From: Phycisphaerales bacterium
Lineage (GTDB): Bacteria; Planctomycetota; Phycisphaerae; SM23-33
NCBI GenBank assembly: GCA_003171235.1
Contig: PMYM01000144.1
Span: 16,424 to 26,625 of the forward strand
Direction of reading: 5' to 3'
Length of the DNA: 10,202 nucleotides
The translations under genes were made by a program, and so were the position numbers. Positions 1 through 6,457 of this stretch are shown piece after piece (position 1 is the first letter of the stretch; each line of letters starts with the position of its first letter). The notes below the pieces were generated by a model. It searched no databases, was not told the DNA's origin, and saw only the letters and a list, made by a program, of their open reading frames with translations.

Positions 1-51
1 CAACTGTTCACCTGCTCCGACTCGCACGATCTATCTTGAAGGACTATCGGA

Positions 52-693
52 TTGTCTGACGAGCTTGTCATCTTCGGCGGCACGTTCAACCCCATCCATC
101 ACGGCCATTTGATCGTGGCCGGGGCGGTGGCCCAAATGCGCGGCTTCGAACGTGTGACCTTCATGCCGGTGAATCTGCCCCCGCACGGGGCCGCCAACGG
201 CCAGGGGCGCAAAAGCCTGACCTCCGGCGACACCTCCGCCGCCGACCGGTTGGAAATGATCCGCCTGGCCATCAGCGGGGAAGCGCATCTCGACGTCAGC
301 GACCTGGAACTGAAGCGGCCCGGCGCCAGCTTCACCTACGACACCCTTTGCCAACTCCGCCAGCTCCACCCCCAGGCCCGACTGCACCTGATCGTGGGGG
401 CCGACATGCTGGCCGATCTGCCCAGATGGCGCCGCGCGGCGGAGGTGGTGGAAATGGCCCAGATCCTCACCGTCGGCCGGGCTGGGCCGGAGATGGCGGA
501 TATCCTCCGGGGCATCCAGGGGGCATTCACACCGCCTCAGCACGCCCGGCTGGCCAGTGGCCTGCTGACAACCCCCCTGATCGATATCTCCAGCAGCGAC
601 ATCCGCCGGCGGGTCAAAGCCGCCCTGTCAATACGGTACTTGGTGCCAGAGGCGGTAAGGGATTTCATTTACCGCAAAAAATTGTACATTTAA
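52..693 (+). CDS. nadD: Nicotinate-nucleotide adenylyltransferase (NadD)
   Basis: Joins nicotinate mononucleotide to the AMP part of ATP, giving deamido-NAD+, the penultimate step of NAD synthesis; a cytosolic enzyme. The 213-residue protein has the usual family length. Visible motifs are the nucleotidyltransferase box GGTFNPIHHGHL (residues 9-20, with the HxGH histidines), GADMLADLPRW (116-126), which matches the NadD GADxLxxLPxW signature, and ISSSDIR (179-185), the C-terminal ATP-binding ISSTxIR motif. The start is a TTG; GAAGGA at 38-43 lies 8 bases upstream and the GGTFNP box follows at the normal distance, so I accept it. Base composition turns AT-rich in the last 20 codons and stays so in the gap. 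The frequent partner rsfS is not downstream. The family assignment is secure; the rare start codon is slightly less so. Confidence 0.96.
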   Translation: MSDELVIFGGTFNPIHHGHLIVAGAVAQMRGFERVTFMPVNLPPHGAANGQGRKSLTSGDTSAADRLEMIRLAISGEAHLDVSDLELKRPGASFTYDTLCQLRQLHPQARLHLIVGADMLADLPRWRRAAEVVEMAQILTVGRAGPEMADILRGIQGAFTPPQHARLASGLLTTPLIDISSSDIRRRVKAALSIRYLVPEAVRDFIYRKKLYI

Positions 694-786
694 ACTGCTG
701 AAACCCATTATATTGTGGTTCTCATTACGGATTTGGTGTAGTATGTCCAAAGTTGTTGGCTTTCTTGGGTAAATCGGCTTTTTCCA

Positions 787-815
787 TTGACAGAAAGCGA
801 ATTCTGCATTAAAAG
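787..815 (+). promoter_or_regulatory. Candidate sigma70-type promoter
   Basis: TTGACA at 787-792 matches the -35 consensus exactly, and TAAAAG at 810-815 matches TATAAT at 4 of 6 positions with the ideal 17-base spacer, in an AT-rich stretch. The predicted transcription start is near 822. The next downstream element is a strong terminator only about 100 bases away, so the promoter seems to drive a short RNA rather than a gene. This is seen by eye and not scored. Confidence 0.5.
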
Positions 816-821
816 TACTAA

Positions 822-921
822 AAGGACGCAATATCGCGAGGCTCCTCGGCTGAGATCCCTCCCTTGGCCGAGTTATCTGCACCGGCGTCAGGCTCCCCTC
901 CCCTGACGCCGCTTTTTTTTT
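822..921 (+). ncRNA. Candidate small non-coding RNA, about 100 nt
   Basis: The interval between the predicted start point of the 787-815 promoter and the terminator T-run would give an RNA of about 100 nt. It contains no ATG or GTG codon and has two hairpins: CTCGGC (845-850) pairs with GCCGAG (867-872) around a 16-base loop, then the terminator stem. I looked for the 4.5S SRP core (a GGAAGCAGC-like loop) and for 6S, RNase P and tmRNA landmarks and found none. It could instead be the end of a longer nadD transcript, or an attenuated leader. The RNA identity is unknown. Confidence 0.3.
884..921 (+). terminator. Strong Rho-independent terminator
   Basis: A perfect 9-bp GC-rich stem, GGCGTCAGG (884-892) with CCTGACGCC (902-910), encloses a 9-base loop and is followed after two bases by nine consecutive T (913-921). 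This is a textbook intrinsic terminator on the + strand. It would end the candidate small RNA and any readthrough from nadD, isolating purN. Confidence 0.88.
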
Positions 922-1056
922 GCTCCATCCGGTGTCTCCGGGGATGTTGGCACGCGTCTTCTTCCTGGACGTTGCTCCGTGAGTTCATAGGCCTCGGCGC
1001 GGACCGGTGGGTTCCTCTTTGTCTCACCGGTCTTGGGAAGCACCGCAAACCACAAA

Positions 1057-1076
1057 CCCCCGCCTCACGGCGGGGG
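1057..1076. repeat. G/C palindromic element (8-bp stem, TCAC loop)
   Basis: CCCCCGCC (1057-1064), loop TCAC, then GGCGGGGG (1069-1076). It resembles the hairpin at 9844-9863: the two stems are identical except for one pair, C-G here and A-T there, so pairing is kept. There is no T-run after it, so it is not an obvious terminator. It may belong to a dispersed REP-like palindrome family. Confidence 0.5.
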
Positions 1077-1107
1077 CTACAGCCAAGGCCCGCCACCTTC
1101 ATGTGTC

Positions 1108-1137
1108 TTGACGTCAGGCCCGCGGCCCCGTTCTAAT
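1108..1137 (+). promoter_or_regulatory. Candidate purN promoter giving a leaderless transcript
   Basis: TTGACG (1108-1113) matches the -35 consensus at 5 of 6 positions and TCTAAT (1132-1137) the -10 at 5 of 6, with an 18-base spacer. The expected transcription start, about 7 bases past the -10, is at 1144, exactly the A of the purN ATG. No Shine-Dalgarno sequence lies before that ATG, which agrees with a leaderless mRNA. Confidence 0.5.
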
Positions 1138-1143
1138 GCTCGT

Positions 1144-1779
1144 ATGAATTCTCCAGGCAAAACGCCGCTGCGCTTGGGCGTGCTGCTGTCGGGCGGCGGC
1201 AGGACGCTGGTCAACCTGCGGGAGCACATCCAGGATGGCCGCCTGGGAGCCCGCATCTGTGTGGTTATCGCCAGCCGCCCATGCAAGGGCCTGGACCTGG
1301 CGGGGCAGCTTGGCTTGCCCGCTCACCTGGTCTCTTACAAGAGCCGCCGCGACGACCAGACCTATAGCGACGCCATCACCGCCCTGCTGGACCAGGCCGG
1401 CGTGGAACTGGTGGTCATGGCGGGGTTCCTCTCCAAGTGGATCATCCCGCTCAAGTACATGGGCCGGGTGATGAACATCCACCCCGCCCTGCTGCCCGGC
1501 TTCGGCGGGCAGGGCATGTACGGCCATCGCGTGCACGAGGCCGTGCTGCAGGCCGGCTGCAAGGTCTCCGGCTGCACCGTTCACTTCGTCAACAACGACT
1601 ACGACGGCGGCCCCATCGTCCTGCAGACGTGCGTGAGGGTGCATGAGGGCGACAGCCCCGACGACCTGGCCGCCCGCGTGTTCGAACAGGAAAAGCTGGC
1701 CTTTCCCCAGGCCATTGCCCTGTACGCCGCCGGCCGACTGCGGATCGAGGGCCGGGTGGTGCGGATCACGGACGGCTGA
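1144..1779 (+). CDS. purN: Phosphoribosylglycinamide formyltransferase (GART, PurN)
   Basis: Transfers a formyl group from 10-formyltetrahydrofolate to GAR in the third step of purine synthesis; cytosolic. The 211-residue product has family length. It starts with the phosphate-binding loop region LLSGGGRTL (residues 14-22, like LxSGxGSNL). The catalytic set is present: NIHPALLPGF carries N111 and H113, and DGGPIVLQ carries D154, corresponding to E. coli N106, H108 and D144. I chose the ATG at 1144 because the conserved N-terminal strand (LRLGVLLSGG) begins just after it; the open frame continues upstream to 1033 through a palindrome with no homology. No ribosome binding site is visible and the start coincides with the predicted transcription start. 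The other purine gene in the window is apt. Confidence 0.93.
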   Translation: MNSPGKTPLRLGVLLSGGGRTLVNLREHIQDGRLGARICVVIASRPCKGLDLAGQLGLPAHLVSYKSRRDDQTYSDAITALLDQAGVELVVMAGFLSKWIIPLKYMGRVMNIHPALLPGFGGQGMYGHRVHEAVLQAGCKVSGCTVHFVNNDYDGGPIVLQTCVRVHEGDSPDDLAARVFEQEKLAFPQAIALYAAGRLRIEGRVVRITDG

Positions 1780-1816
1780 CCGGCCGGCGTTCGTTCTCTC
1801 CGCTTCCTGAGTCGTG

Positions 1817-1845
1817 TTGAATTGCGCTTTCTGATGCAGTAAGAT
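1817..1845 (+). promoter_or_regulatory. Candidate promoter before the DRE-TIM enzyme gene
   Basis: TTGAAT (1817-1822), a 17-base spacer and TAAGAT (1840-1845), each 4 of 6 to consensus. The predicted start near 1852 gives a leader of about 90 bases before the ATG at 1945. In GC-rich DNA this match stands out only moderately. Confidence 0.35.
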
Positions 1846-1944
1846 GTGCGTGTCGGCCAGCCGGCACTGCTGCAAAACCCAACAGGACCATGCCGCTGGC
1901 CTTGCTTTTTCACTGCGGCCCGCACGGCCGCGAAAGGACTGACC

Positions 1945-3279
1945 ATGGCTGCCAAAGACAAATACCCGTTGCAGGACGTGGCCGAGCCCAACCTGTACCG
2001 GGAGATATTCCCCTATGACCAACTGCCGCGGGTGCCCTTCGACGGCCAAGCGGTGCCGCTGCCGCCGCTGGGGGAAATCTGGATCACCGACACCACTTTT
2101 CGCGACGGCCAGCAGGCCCGCCCGCCCTACACCGCCGCCCAGGTCGTGGACATCTACACCCTGCTGCACAAGCTCGACGGCGATAGCGGCCTGATCCGGG
2201 CCAGCGAGTTCTTCCTCTACTCCAAGCGCGACCGCGAGGCGGTCCAGAAGTGCGCCGCCTTGGGCTTCAAGTTCCCGCAGATCACCGGCTGGATCCGCGC
2301 CGTCAAAAGCGACTTCAAGCTGGTCAAGGATATGGGCCTGAAGGAAACCGGCATCCTGACCAGTTGCAGCGACTATCACATTTTCCTGAAGCTCAAGAAG
2401 TCCCGCCGCCAGGCCATGGAGATGTACCTGGACATAGCCAAGTCCGCCCTGGACAGCGGCATCGCCATCCGCTGCCACCTGGAGGACATCACCCGGGCGG
2501 ATTTCTACGGCTTCGTGGTGCCTTTCGCCATCGAGTTGATGGAGCTGCGCCGCCAATACGGCGTGGACGTCAAGATCCGCCTGTGCGACACCATGGGCTT
2601 CGGCGTGCCCTGGCCCGAGGCCGCCCTGCCGCGCAGCGTGCCCAAGCTGGTGGCTGGCCTGATCCACGAGGCCGGCGTGCCCGGGGCGCTGCTGGAATGG
2701 CACGGGCACAACGATTTTCACAAGGCGCTGGTCAACCCCGCCACCGCCTGGCTGTACGGCTGCGCCGCCTGCAACGGCGCCCTGCTGGGCACGGGCGAGC
2801 GGACGGGCAACACCCCCATCGAGGCCATGGTCGTCGAGGCCGCCCAGATCAACGGCCGCCACACCCCGGGTGTCAACTACACCGTCATCACTGAAATCGC
2901 CGAGTACTTCCAGAGGAACGCCGACCACACCATCCCGCCCAACTACCCGCTGGTGGGCAGGGACTTCAACGTCACCCGGGCCGGCATCCACGCCGACGGG
3001 CTGCTCAAGAGCGAGGAAATATACAACTGCTTCGACACCGTGGCCCTCTTGAATCGCCCGGTGGGGGTGGCCATCACCGACAAGAGCGGCGCCGCCGGCA
3101 TCAAGCACTGGATCGAGGAGCGCTTCGAGCTGGACGTGGCCAAGGACGACAGCCGCCTGATCTCCATCAAGGACAGGATCGACGCCGAGTACGAGGCCGG
3201 GCGGACCAGCGCCGTGGCCGAGGAAGAGATGCTCAGGTGGTTCAACCAGGCCTTCGGAAAGGTTCCGGCCAAGAAATAG
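1945..3279 (+). CDS. DRE-TIM (HMGL-like) acyltransferase, isopropylmalate/homocitrate/Re-citrate synthase superfamily
   Basis: Members of this TIM-barrel family condense an acyl-CoA, usually acetyl-CoA, with a 2-oxo acid, or cleave the reverse product, using a divalent metal. The 444-residue protein shows the active-site strand DTTFRDGQQ (residues 49-57; usual form DxTLRDGxQ), the metal-binding HGHND (253-257) and GERTGN (284-289), typical of the LeuA/homocitrate synthase branch. A late segment near 330-350 with FNVTRAGIHADG recalls the substrate-lid region. It is shorter than classical LeuA (about 520) and has no room for the C-terminal leucine-sensing domain, so leucine feedback of the usual kind is unlikely. 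The ATG at 1945 has GAAAGGA 6 bases upstream; the frame stays open upstream, but without family residues. No leu, nif or lysine genes are nearby, so the substrate is open: 2-isopropylmalate synthase, homocitrate synthase and Re-citrate synthase are all possible. Confidence 0.85.
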   Translation: MAAKDKYPLQDVAEPNLYREIFPYDQLPRVPFDGQAVPLPPLGEIWITDTTFRDGQQARPPYTAAQVVDIYTLLHKLDGDSGLIRASEFFLYSKRDREAVQKCAALGFKFPQITGWIRAVKSDFKLVKDMGLKETGILTSCSDYHIFLKLKKSRRQAMEMYLDIAKSALDSGIAIRCHLEDITRADFYGFVVPFAIELMELRRQYGVDVKIRLCDTMGFGVPWPEAALPRSVPKLVAGLIHEAGVPGALLEWHGHNDFHKALVNPATAWLYGCAACNGALLGTGERTGNTPIEAMVVEAAQINGRHTPGVNYTVITEIAEYFQRNADHTIPPNYPLVGRDFNVTRAGIHADGLLKSEEIYNCFDTVALLNRPVGVAITDKSGAAGIKHWIEERFELDVAKDDSRLISIKDRIDAEYEAGRTSAVAEEEMLRWFNQAFGKVPAKK

Positions 3280-3282
3280 CTC

Positions 3283-3397
3283 GATTTTCGATTTACGATT
3301 TACGATGTACGATTTAACGACGGGAGCCAAGGCAAGCCTTTGAGCTGGCCTGACTCCTGCTGTTAAATCGCAAATCGCAAATCGTAAATCGCAAATT
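3283..3397. repeat. Heptamer array forming a 35-bp imperfect inverted repeat
   Basis: Starting 4 bases after the preceding stop codon, five 7-base units of the type GATTTAC fill 3283-3317. The complementary series (TAAATCG-type units) fills 3363-3397. The two arms can pair at 30 of 35 positions across a 45-base loop. The element is far more AT-rich than the flanking genes. It ends just before the apt ribosome binding site. The 7-base period recalls the short tandemly repeated repetitive sequences known in cyanobacteria. Confidence 0.8.
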
Positions 3398-3416
3398 CCT
3401 GCGGAAAGGAGCCGCA

Positions 3417-3935
3417 ATGCTGGAGCTGGAGAAATTCATCCGCGACGTGCCCGACTTCCCCAAGAAAGGCATCGTCTTCAAGGACATCACTCCGCTGCTG
3501 GCCGACCCGGCCGCCCTGGAATGCGCCATCGAGCAACTGGCCCGGCCCTACCTCGGCGCGGGCGTCAGGACGGTGGTGGGCATCGAGAGCCGGGGCTTCA
3601 TCCTGGGTGCGGCGGTGGCCAGGGTGCTCCAGGCCGGCTTCGTGCCGCTGCGCAAGGCCGGCAAGCTGCCCTGGAAGACCGTGCGTAAGAGCTACGCCCT
3701 GGAATATGGCACCGACTCGATCGAAATCCACGCCGACGCCGTCGGCTCCGGCGATAAGGTGCTGATGATCGACGACCTGCTGGCCACCGGCGGCACCATG
3801 CAGGCCGCCTGCCAACTGGTCAGCCAACTGGGCGGCAAGATCGTGGGCGTGGCCTTCCTGGTGGAACTGGATTTCCTGGCCGGAAGGGCCAAGCTCGACG
3901 GCTACGACATTCACACCCTCATCCATGTCAAGTAG
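3417..3935 (+). CDS. apt: Adenine phosphoribosyltransferase (Apt)
   Basis: Salvages adenine with PRPP to AMP and pyrophosphate; a cytosolic type I phosphoribosyltransferase. The 172-residue product has standard length. It opens with the Apt-typical FIRDVPDFPKKGIVFKDITP, has GIESRGFILG in the middle, the base-side VPLRKAGKLPW segment (like VPxRKxGKLP), and the PRPP-binding VLMIDDLLATGGT (residues 115-127) with the two acidic residues and the TGGT turn. A strong ribosome binding site, GGAAAGGAG at 3403-3411, sits 5 bases before the ATG. The upstream heptamer hairpin separates it from the DRE-TIM gene, and the next gene follows after 50 bases. Confidence 0.97.
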   Translation: MLELEKFIRDVPDFPKKGIVFKDITPLLADPAALECAIEQLARPYLGAGVRTVVGIESRGFILGAAVARVLQAGFVPLRKAGKLPWKTVRKSYALEYGTDSIEIHADAVGSGDKVLMIDDLLATGGTMQAACQLVSQLGGKIVGVAFLVELDFLAGRAKLDGYDIHTLIHVK

Positions 3936-3953
3936 GGCCTGATGTGGTATAAA
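3925..3953 (+). promoter_or_regulatory. Candidate extended -10 promoter for the CBM9-like gene
   Basis: TATAAA (3948-3953) is preceded by TGG, making a proper extended -10 (TGnTATAAT type). A weak -35-like ATGTCA (3925-3930, 4 of 6) lies 17 bases upstream, inside the end of apt. The start point would be near 3960, leaving a leader of about 26 bases that includes AAGGA at 3970-3974. Confidence 0.4.
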
Positions 3954-3985
3954 CGGGCCTGCTGTTTTTAAGGACGCGGCGGATC

Positions 3986-4648
3986 ATGAGCGAAATGCCC
4001 ACTTGCCTGGTTCGGCGGGCGACGATGCCGGTGCGGCTGGCGGCGGAGTGCGAGGCCTGGGCAGCGGCCGACAAGCTCGCCATCGACCAGTTCCCCTGGT
4101 TCAAGCAGGGCCAGCGCCAGGCCACCGACGTGGGCCTGCTGTACGACGACCAGGCCATCTACCTGCTTTTCGTCTGCGAAGACAAGCACATCAACAGCGT
4201 GGAAACGCGGCCTAACGGGGACGTATACAAGGACAGCTGCGTGGAGTTCTTCGCCACGCCCAACCCGCGGGAGAACTCCTCGTATTTCAATTTTGAATCC
4301 AACTGCTGCGGCTGCGTGCACCTGGGCTGGGGCGCCGGCCGGCATGACCGAAAGCTCGGCAGCCCCCAGGTCCACGCCGACATCAAGGTCAAGACCTCCA
4401 TCCCCACGCCCACGCGCGAGGAATCGCCGCGCGACGACGGCTGGTGGCTGGCGGCGGCCATACAGTTCTCCGCTATCGAAAAGCTCGGCGGCCTGAAGCT
4501 CGCCCCCCGCCCCGGCGACACCTGGCGGGTGAACTTCTTCCGCTGCGGCGGCAAGACCGACGGCCAGTACGCCTGCTGGAGCCCCATCGACTTCAAAGAC
4601 CCCGACTTCCACCGGCCGCAGTTCTTCGGCCTGCTGAAGTTCGAATAG
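3986..4648 (+). CDS. CBM9-like (DOMON-fold) carbohydrate-binding-module protein
   Basis: A single-domain 220-residue protein resembling family 9 carbohydrate-binding modules. Family-like features are the early AWAAADKLAIDQFPW segment, a strand pattern LLYDDQAIYLLFVCEDKHI, then YKDSCVEFFATP (residues 82-92, with D83-S84-C85-V86-E87-F88-F89), YFNFESN, WWLAAAIQFS, WRVNFFRCGGK (from 180) and a closing FHRPQFFGLLKFE. In larger enzymes such modules bind glycans; as a stand-alone cytosolic protein the role is unknown. There is no signal peptide or membrane segment, so export is not evident. AAGGA lies 11 bases before the ATG, a rather long gap. Its neighbours, apt and gltX, give no clue to function. 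The fold assignment rests on recalled motif similarity, not a search. Confidence 0.75.
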   Translation: MSEMPTCLVRRATMPVRLAAECEAWAAADKLAIDQFPWFKQGQRQATDVGLLYDDQAIYLLFVCEDKHINSVETRPNGDVYKDSCVEFFATPNPRENSSYFNFESNCCGCVHLGWGAGRHDRKLGSPQVHADIKVKTSIPTPTREESPRDDGWWLAAAIQFSAIEKLGGLKLAPRPGDTWRVNFFRCGGKTDGQYACWSPIDFKDPDFHRPQFFGLLKFE

Positions 4649-4650
4649 AA

Positions 4651-4731
4651 AGTAGCCAGTAGTCAGTAGCCAGTAGCCCGTTGCGGATAAGAACGTCTTT
4701 CCTGGATACCGGCTACTGGCTACTGGCTACT
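4651..4731. repeat. Heptamer array forming a 21-bp inverted repeat
   Basis: Two bases after the CBM9-like stop codon come four 7-base units of AGTAGCC type (4651-4678), then a 32-base spacer and three complementary units of GGCTACT type (4711-4731). Positions 4658-4678 and 4711-4731 pair at 20 of 21 sites, the exception being a G-T wobble. It ends just before the gltX ribosome binding site. Same architecture as the 3283-3397 element with an unrelated unit sequence. Confidence 0.82.
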
Positions 4732-4750
4732 GATTCTGTGGGAAAGAGGC

Positions 4751-6238
4751 ATGACCCAACTCATCAAAACGCGCTTCGCCCCCTCCCCCACCGGCTATCT
4801 GCACGTCGGCGGGGCGCGGACGGCGCTGTTCAACTTCCTGTGGGCCAGGCACACCGGCGGGCAATTCCTGCTGCGCATCGAGGACACCGACCGCGAGCGC
4901 CACGTCGAGGGGGCCGACCGGAAGATCGTGGCCGATCTCCGCTGGCTGGGCATCGAGTGGGATGAAGGTTTTGACAAGGGCGGGTCCAACGCCCCGTACG
5001 TCCAGAGCCAGCGGCTGGAGGTTTTTCGGAAACTGACAGTCAAGCTGCTGGAAGAGGGCAAGGCCTACTACGCCTTTGAGACCAGCCAGGAGCTGGAGGC
5101 GTTGAGATCAGCGGCCGAGGCCAGGAAGGCGTCATTCCGCTACCTCCGGCCGGAGAAGCTGGTAAGCGACCCCGACCAGGCCGAGCACGCCCGTCGCCAG
5201 GGCAAGCCGGCCGTCGTGCGCTTCAAGAATCCGCTCCAGGACGTGACCATCCGCGACGAACTGTTCGGCGAGGTGACCGTCGCCGCCGCCGAGCAGGACG
5301 ACTTCGTCATCCTCAAGGACGACGGCTTCCCGACGTATCACCTGGCCAACGTCATCGACGACGGCCTGATGGGCGTGAACTTCATCATGCGCGGGCAGGA
5401 ATTTCTCTCGCAGACCTGGCGGCAGAAACTGCTGCGCCAGGCCCTGGGCTTCGACGAGCCACGCTACGCCCACCTGCCGCTGATCATGGACATGGCCGGG
5501 CGGAAGCTCTCCAAGCGCGACGGCGACGTGGAGGTCTTCGCCTTCCGCAAGGCCGGTTACCTGCCGGAGGTGCTGGGCAACTTCATCGCCCTCTTGGGCT
5601 GGAGCCCCGGCGGCGACCGCGAGAAGATGACCCTGGCCGAGATGGTCGAGCTGTTTACGCCCGATCGGCTGTCCAAAACCAACGCCAAGTTCGACCGGAC
5701 CAAGCTCTTGGCCTTCAATACCGATGCCGTCGCCGCCGCATCTGAGCAGCGACTGGTTGACGGCTTTGCGGATTATCTCAGCGTCCAAGATCAGGGTGGC
5801 ACGGGCGGCTCGCCCGCGTCTTTAATCCCCGCCAACGACTGCGAAATGCTTGGCCGGATGATCCGGGCCAATCACGGCTTCCGCACCTTTGCCGACCTCG
5901 TAGCCAAGTGCAGCGTGCTCTTCGGCCCCGACGACGCCTACGCCTTTGACGAAAAGGCCGTGGCCAAGGTGTTGGAAAAGAACGGCGGCGCCGGCTATGC
6001 CGTGCTGGCCGAACTGCGAGCCCTGCTGGACAAGGCCGATTGGACCGAGCCGGCCCTGAAGGTGCTTGTCGAAAACTACTGCCAGCGGAAATCGCTGAGC
6101 ATGGGCCAGGTGGCCCAGCCCATTCGCGTAGCCGTCACCGGCACGACCATCAGCCCGGCCATCTACGACACGCTGCTATTCCTGGGCAAGGCCAAGACCC
6201 TCGCCCGCATCGACCGCTGCCTGCGCCAAAAGGCCTGA
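4751..6238 (+). CDS. gltX: Glutamyl-tRNA synthetase (GluRS)
   Basis: Charges tRNA-Glu with glutamate using ATP; a class Ic synthetase in the cytosol. The 495-residue protein has the Rossmann fold start TRFAPSPTGYLHVGGARTAL with the HIGH-type HVGG at residues 18-21, the RIEDTDRER segment, and the KMSKS-type KLSKR at 252-256. The C-terminal half is the helical anticodon-binding domain. The zinc-ligand cysteines of E. coli GluRS are absent (YYAFETSQELEALR in that place), as in many bacteria. GGAAAGAGG at 4741-4749 precedes the ATG by one base, a close but purine-rich ribosome site. Residues 349-357 (GGTGGSPAS) are encoded by a palindromic element also found in glnS, in a likely linker of the anticodon-binding part. 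The TGA stop lies in the first bases of the next repeat. Since glnS is present, this GluRS would be expected to be discriminating. Confidence 0.97.
   Translation: MTQLIKTRFAPSPTGYLHVGGARTALFNFLWARHTGGQFLLRIEDTDRERHVEGADRKIVADLRWLGIEWDEGFDKGGSNAPYVQSQRLEVFRKLTVKLLEEGKAYYAFETSQELEALRSAAEARKASFRYLRPEKLVSDPDQAEHARRQGKPAVVRFKNPLQDVTIRDELFGEVTVAAAEQDDFVILKDDGFPTYHLANVIDDGLMGVNFIMRGQEFLSQTWRQKLLRQALGFDEPRYAHLPLIMDMAGRKLSKRDGDVEVFAFRKAGYLPEVLGNFIALLGWSPGGDREKMTLAEMVELFTPDRLSKTNAKFDRTKLLAFNTDAVAAASEQRLVDGFADYLSVQDQGGTGGSPASLIPANDCEMLGRMIRANHGFRTFADLVAKCSVLFGPDDAYAFDEKAVAKVLEKNGGAGYAVLAELRALLDKADWTEPALKVLVENYCQRKSLSMGQVAQPIRVAVTGTTISPAIYDTLLFLGKAKTLARIDRCLRQKA
5795..5820 (+). repeat. Palindromic element inserted in frame in gltX
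   Basis: A 26-base segment matching 8033-8058 in glnS at 19 of 26 positions. Its core folds as CGGGCG (5802-5807), loop GCT, CGCCCG (5811-5816). It is read in the same frame as the glnS copy and encodes GGTGGSPAS against GSTGVSPVA there. The pair 5803/5815 is G-C here and A-T at the same place in glnS (8041/8053), so the stem is kept by a double change. Confidence 0.7.
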
Positions 6239-6305
6239 ACCACAAAGCTCACAAAGAACACAAAGGGGAACAAAGAAGTATTTCTCTTGAGGCGTTCTTT
6301 GTTCC
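6236..6305. repeat. Nonamer array with an 11-bp inverted repeat
   Basis: Three 9-base units of CACAAAGnn type begin 3 bases after the gltX stop codon, and that stop TGA itself is the first triplet of the element. Positions 6236-6265 match 9191-9220 at 29 of 30 bases, so the two are copies of one element. Further in, GGAACAAAGAA (6267-6277) pairs perfectly with TTCTTTGTTCC (6295-6305). Beyond 6305, up to 6378, I see nothing recognisable. Confidence 0.8.
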
Positions 6306-6378
6306 GATGCCTTGTGAGATCTGCAGTTCAACTTGCCTGGGGCTAGGCTGATGGGAATTCGGAATGGCTTTTATCTTT

Positions 6379-6413
6379 CAGCTTTAAGCTTTCAGCTTTC
6401 AGCTTTAAGCTTT
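6379..6413. repeat. Five tandem heptamers of (C/A)AGCTTT
   Basis: Five contiguous 7-base units alternate between CAGCTTT and AAGCTTT. No separate complementary arm is present, but AAGCTT is self-complementary, so the array could fold on itself. It lies between the nonamer element after gltX and the glnS leader hairpin. Confidence 0.82.
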
Positions 6414-6422
6414 GTTCTTCTA

Positions 6423-6441
6423 CCCCGGTTCTGAGCCGGGG
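6423..6441 (+). promoter_or_regulatory. Leader hairpin directly before the glnS ribosome binding site
   Basis: CCCCGG (6423-6428) pairs with CCGGGG (6436-6441), extended inward by a T-G and a T-A pair to an 8-bp stem with loop CTG. It ends 5 bases before AAGGAA. No T-run follows. It could affect translation initiation of glnS, or be a member of the G/C palindrome family seen at 1057 and 9844. Confidence 0.4.
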
Positions 6442-6457
6442 CGAAAGGAACAGTGTG

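Larger units (their letters stand above)
694..1143 (+). other. 450-base intergenic region with promoter, terminator and hairpins
   Basis: No credible protein gene lies between nadD and purN. The first 130 bases are AT-rich, unlike the rest of the window, and lead into a promoter at 787-815. A terminator ends at 921. Further on are an inverted repeat (1003-1009 pairs with 1025-1031, 7 base pairs), a perfect 8-bp palindrome at 1057-1076, and a promoter at 1108-1137 for purN. The open frame that enters purN from 1033 runs through the palindrome, has no ribosome binding site and adds no family-like residues, so I treat it as non-coding. Confidence 0.6.

Noticed and set aside
1033..1143. N-terminal extension of purN by 37 residues
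   Set aside because: The extension is encoded by a G/C palindrome and promoter-like DNA, has no ribosome site, and purN homologues begin at the strand just after 1144.
694..1143. A tRNA, SRP RNA, 6S or tmRNA gene in the large gap
   Set aside because: I looked for a cloverleaf with a TTC-containing T loop and CCA-side pairing, and for the conserved cores of the other RNAs, and saw none.
3283..3397. A CRISPR array as explanation of the AT-rich repeats
   Set aside because: Units are 7 bases without spacers and the second half is the inverted complement of the first; there are no cas genes.
1114..3417. A very long antisense open frame (767 codons) opposite purN and the DRE-TIM gene
   Set aside because: It mirrors the codon phase of two well-supported genes on the + strand in GC-rich DNA, where antisense stops are rare; its translation has no family-like segments and it crosses a gap and a repeat array.
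6238..6351. Open-frame peptide with NHKAHKEHKG, looking like a small protein
   Set aside because: It is the translation of the CACAAAG nonamer repeat; such peptides are well-known spurious products of these arrays.
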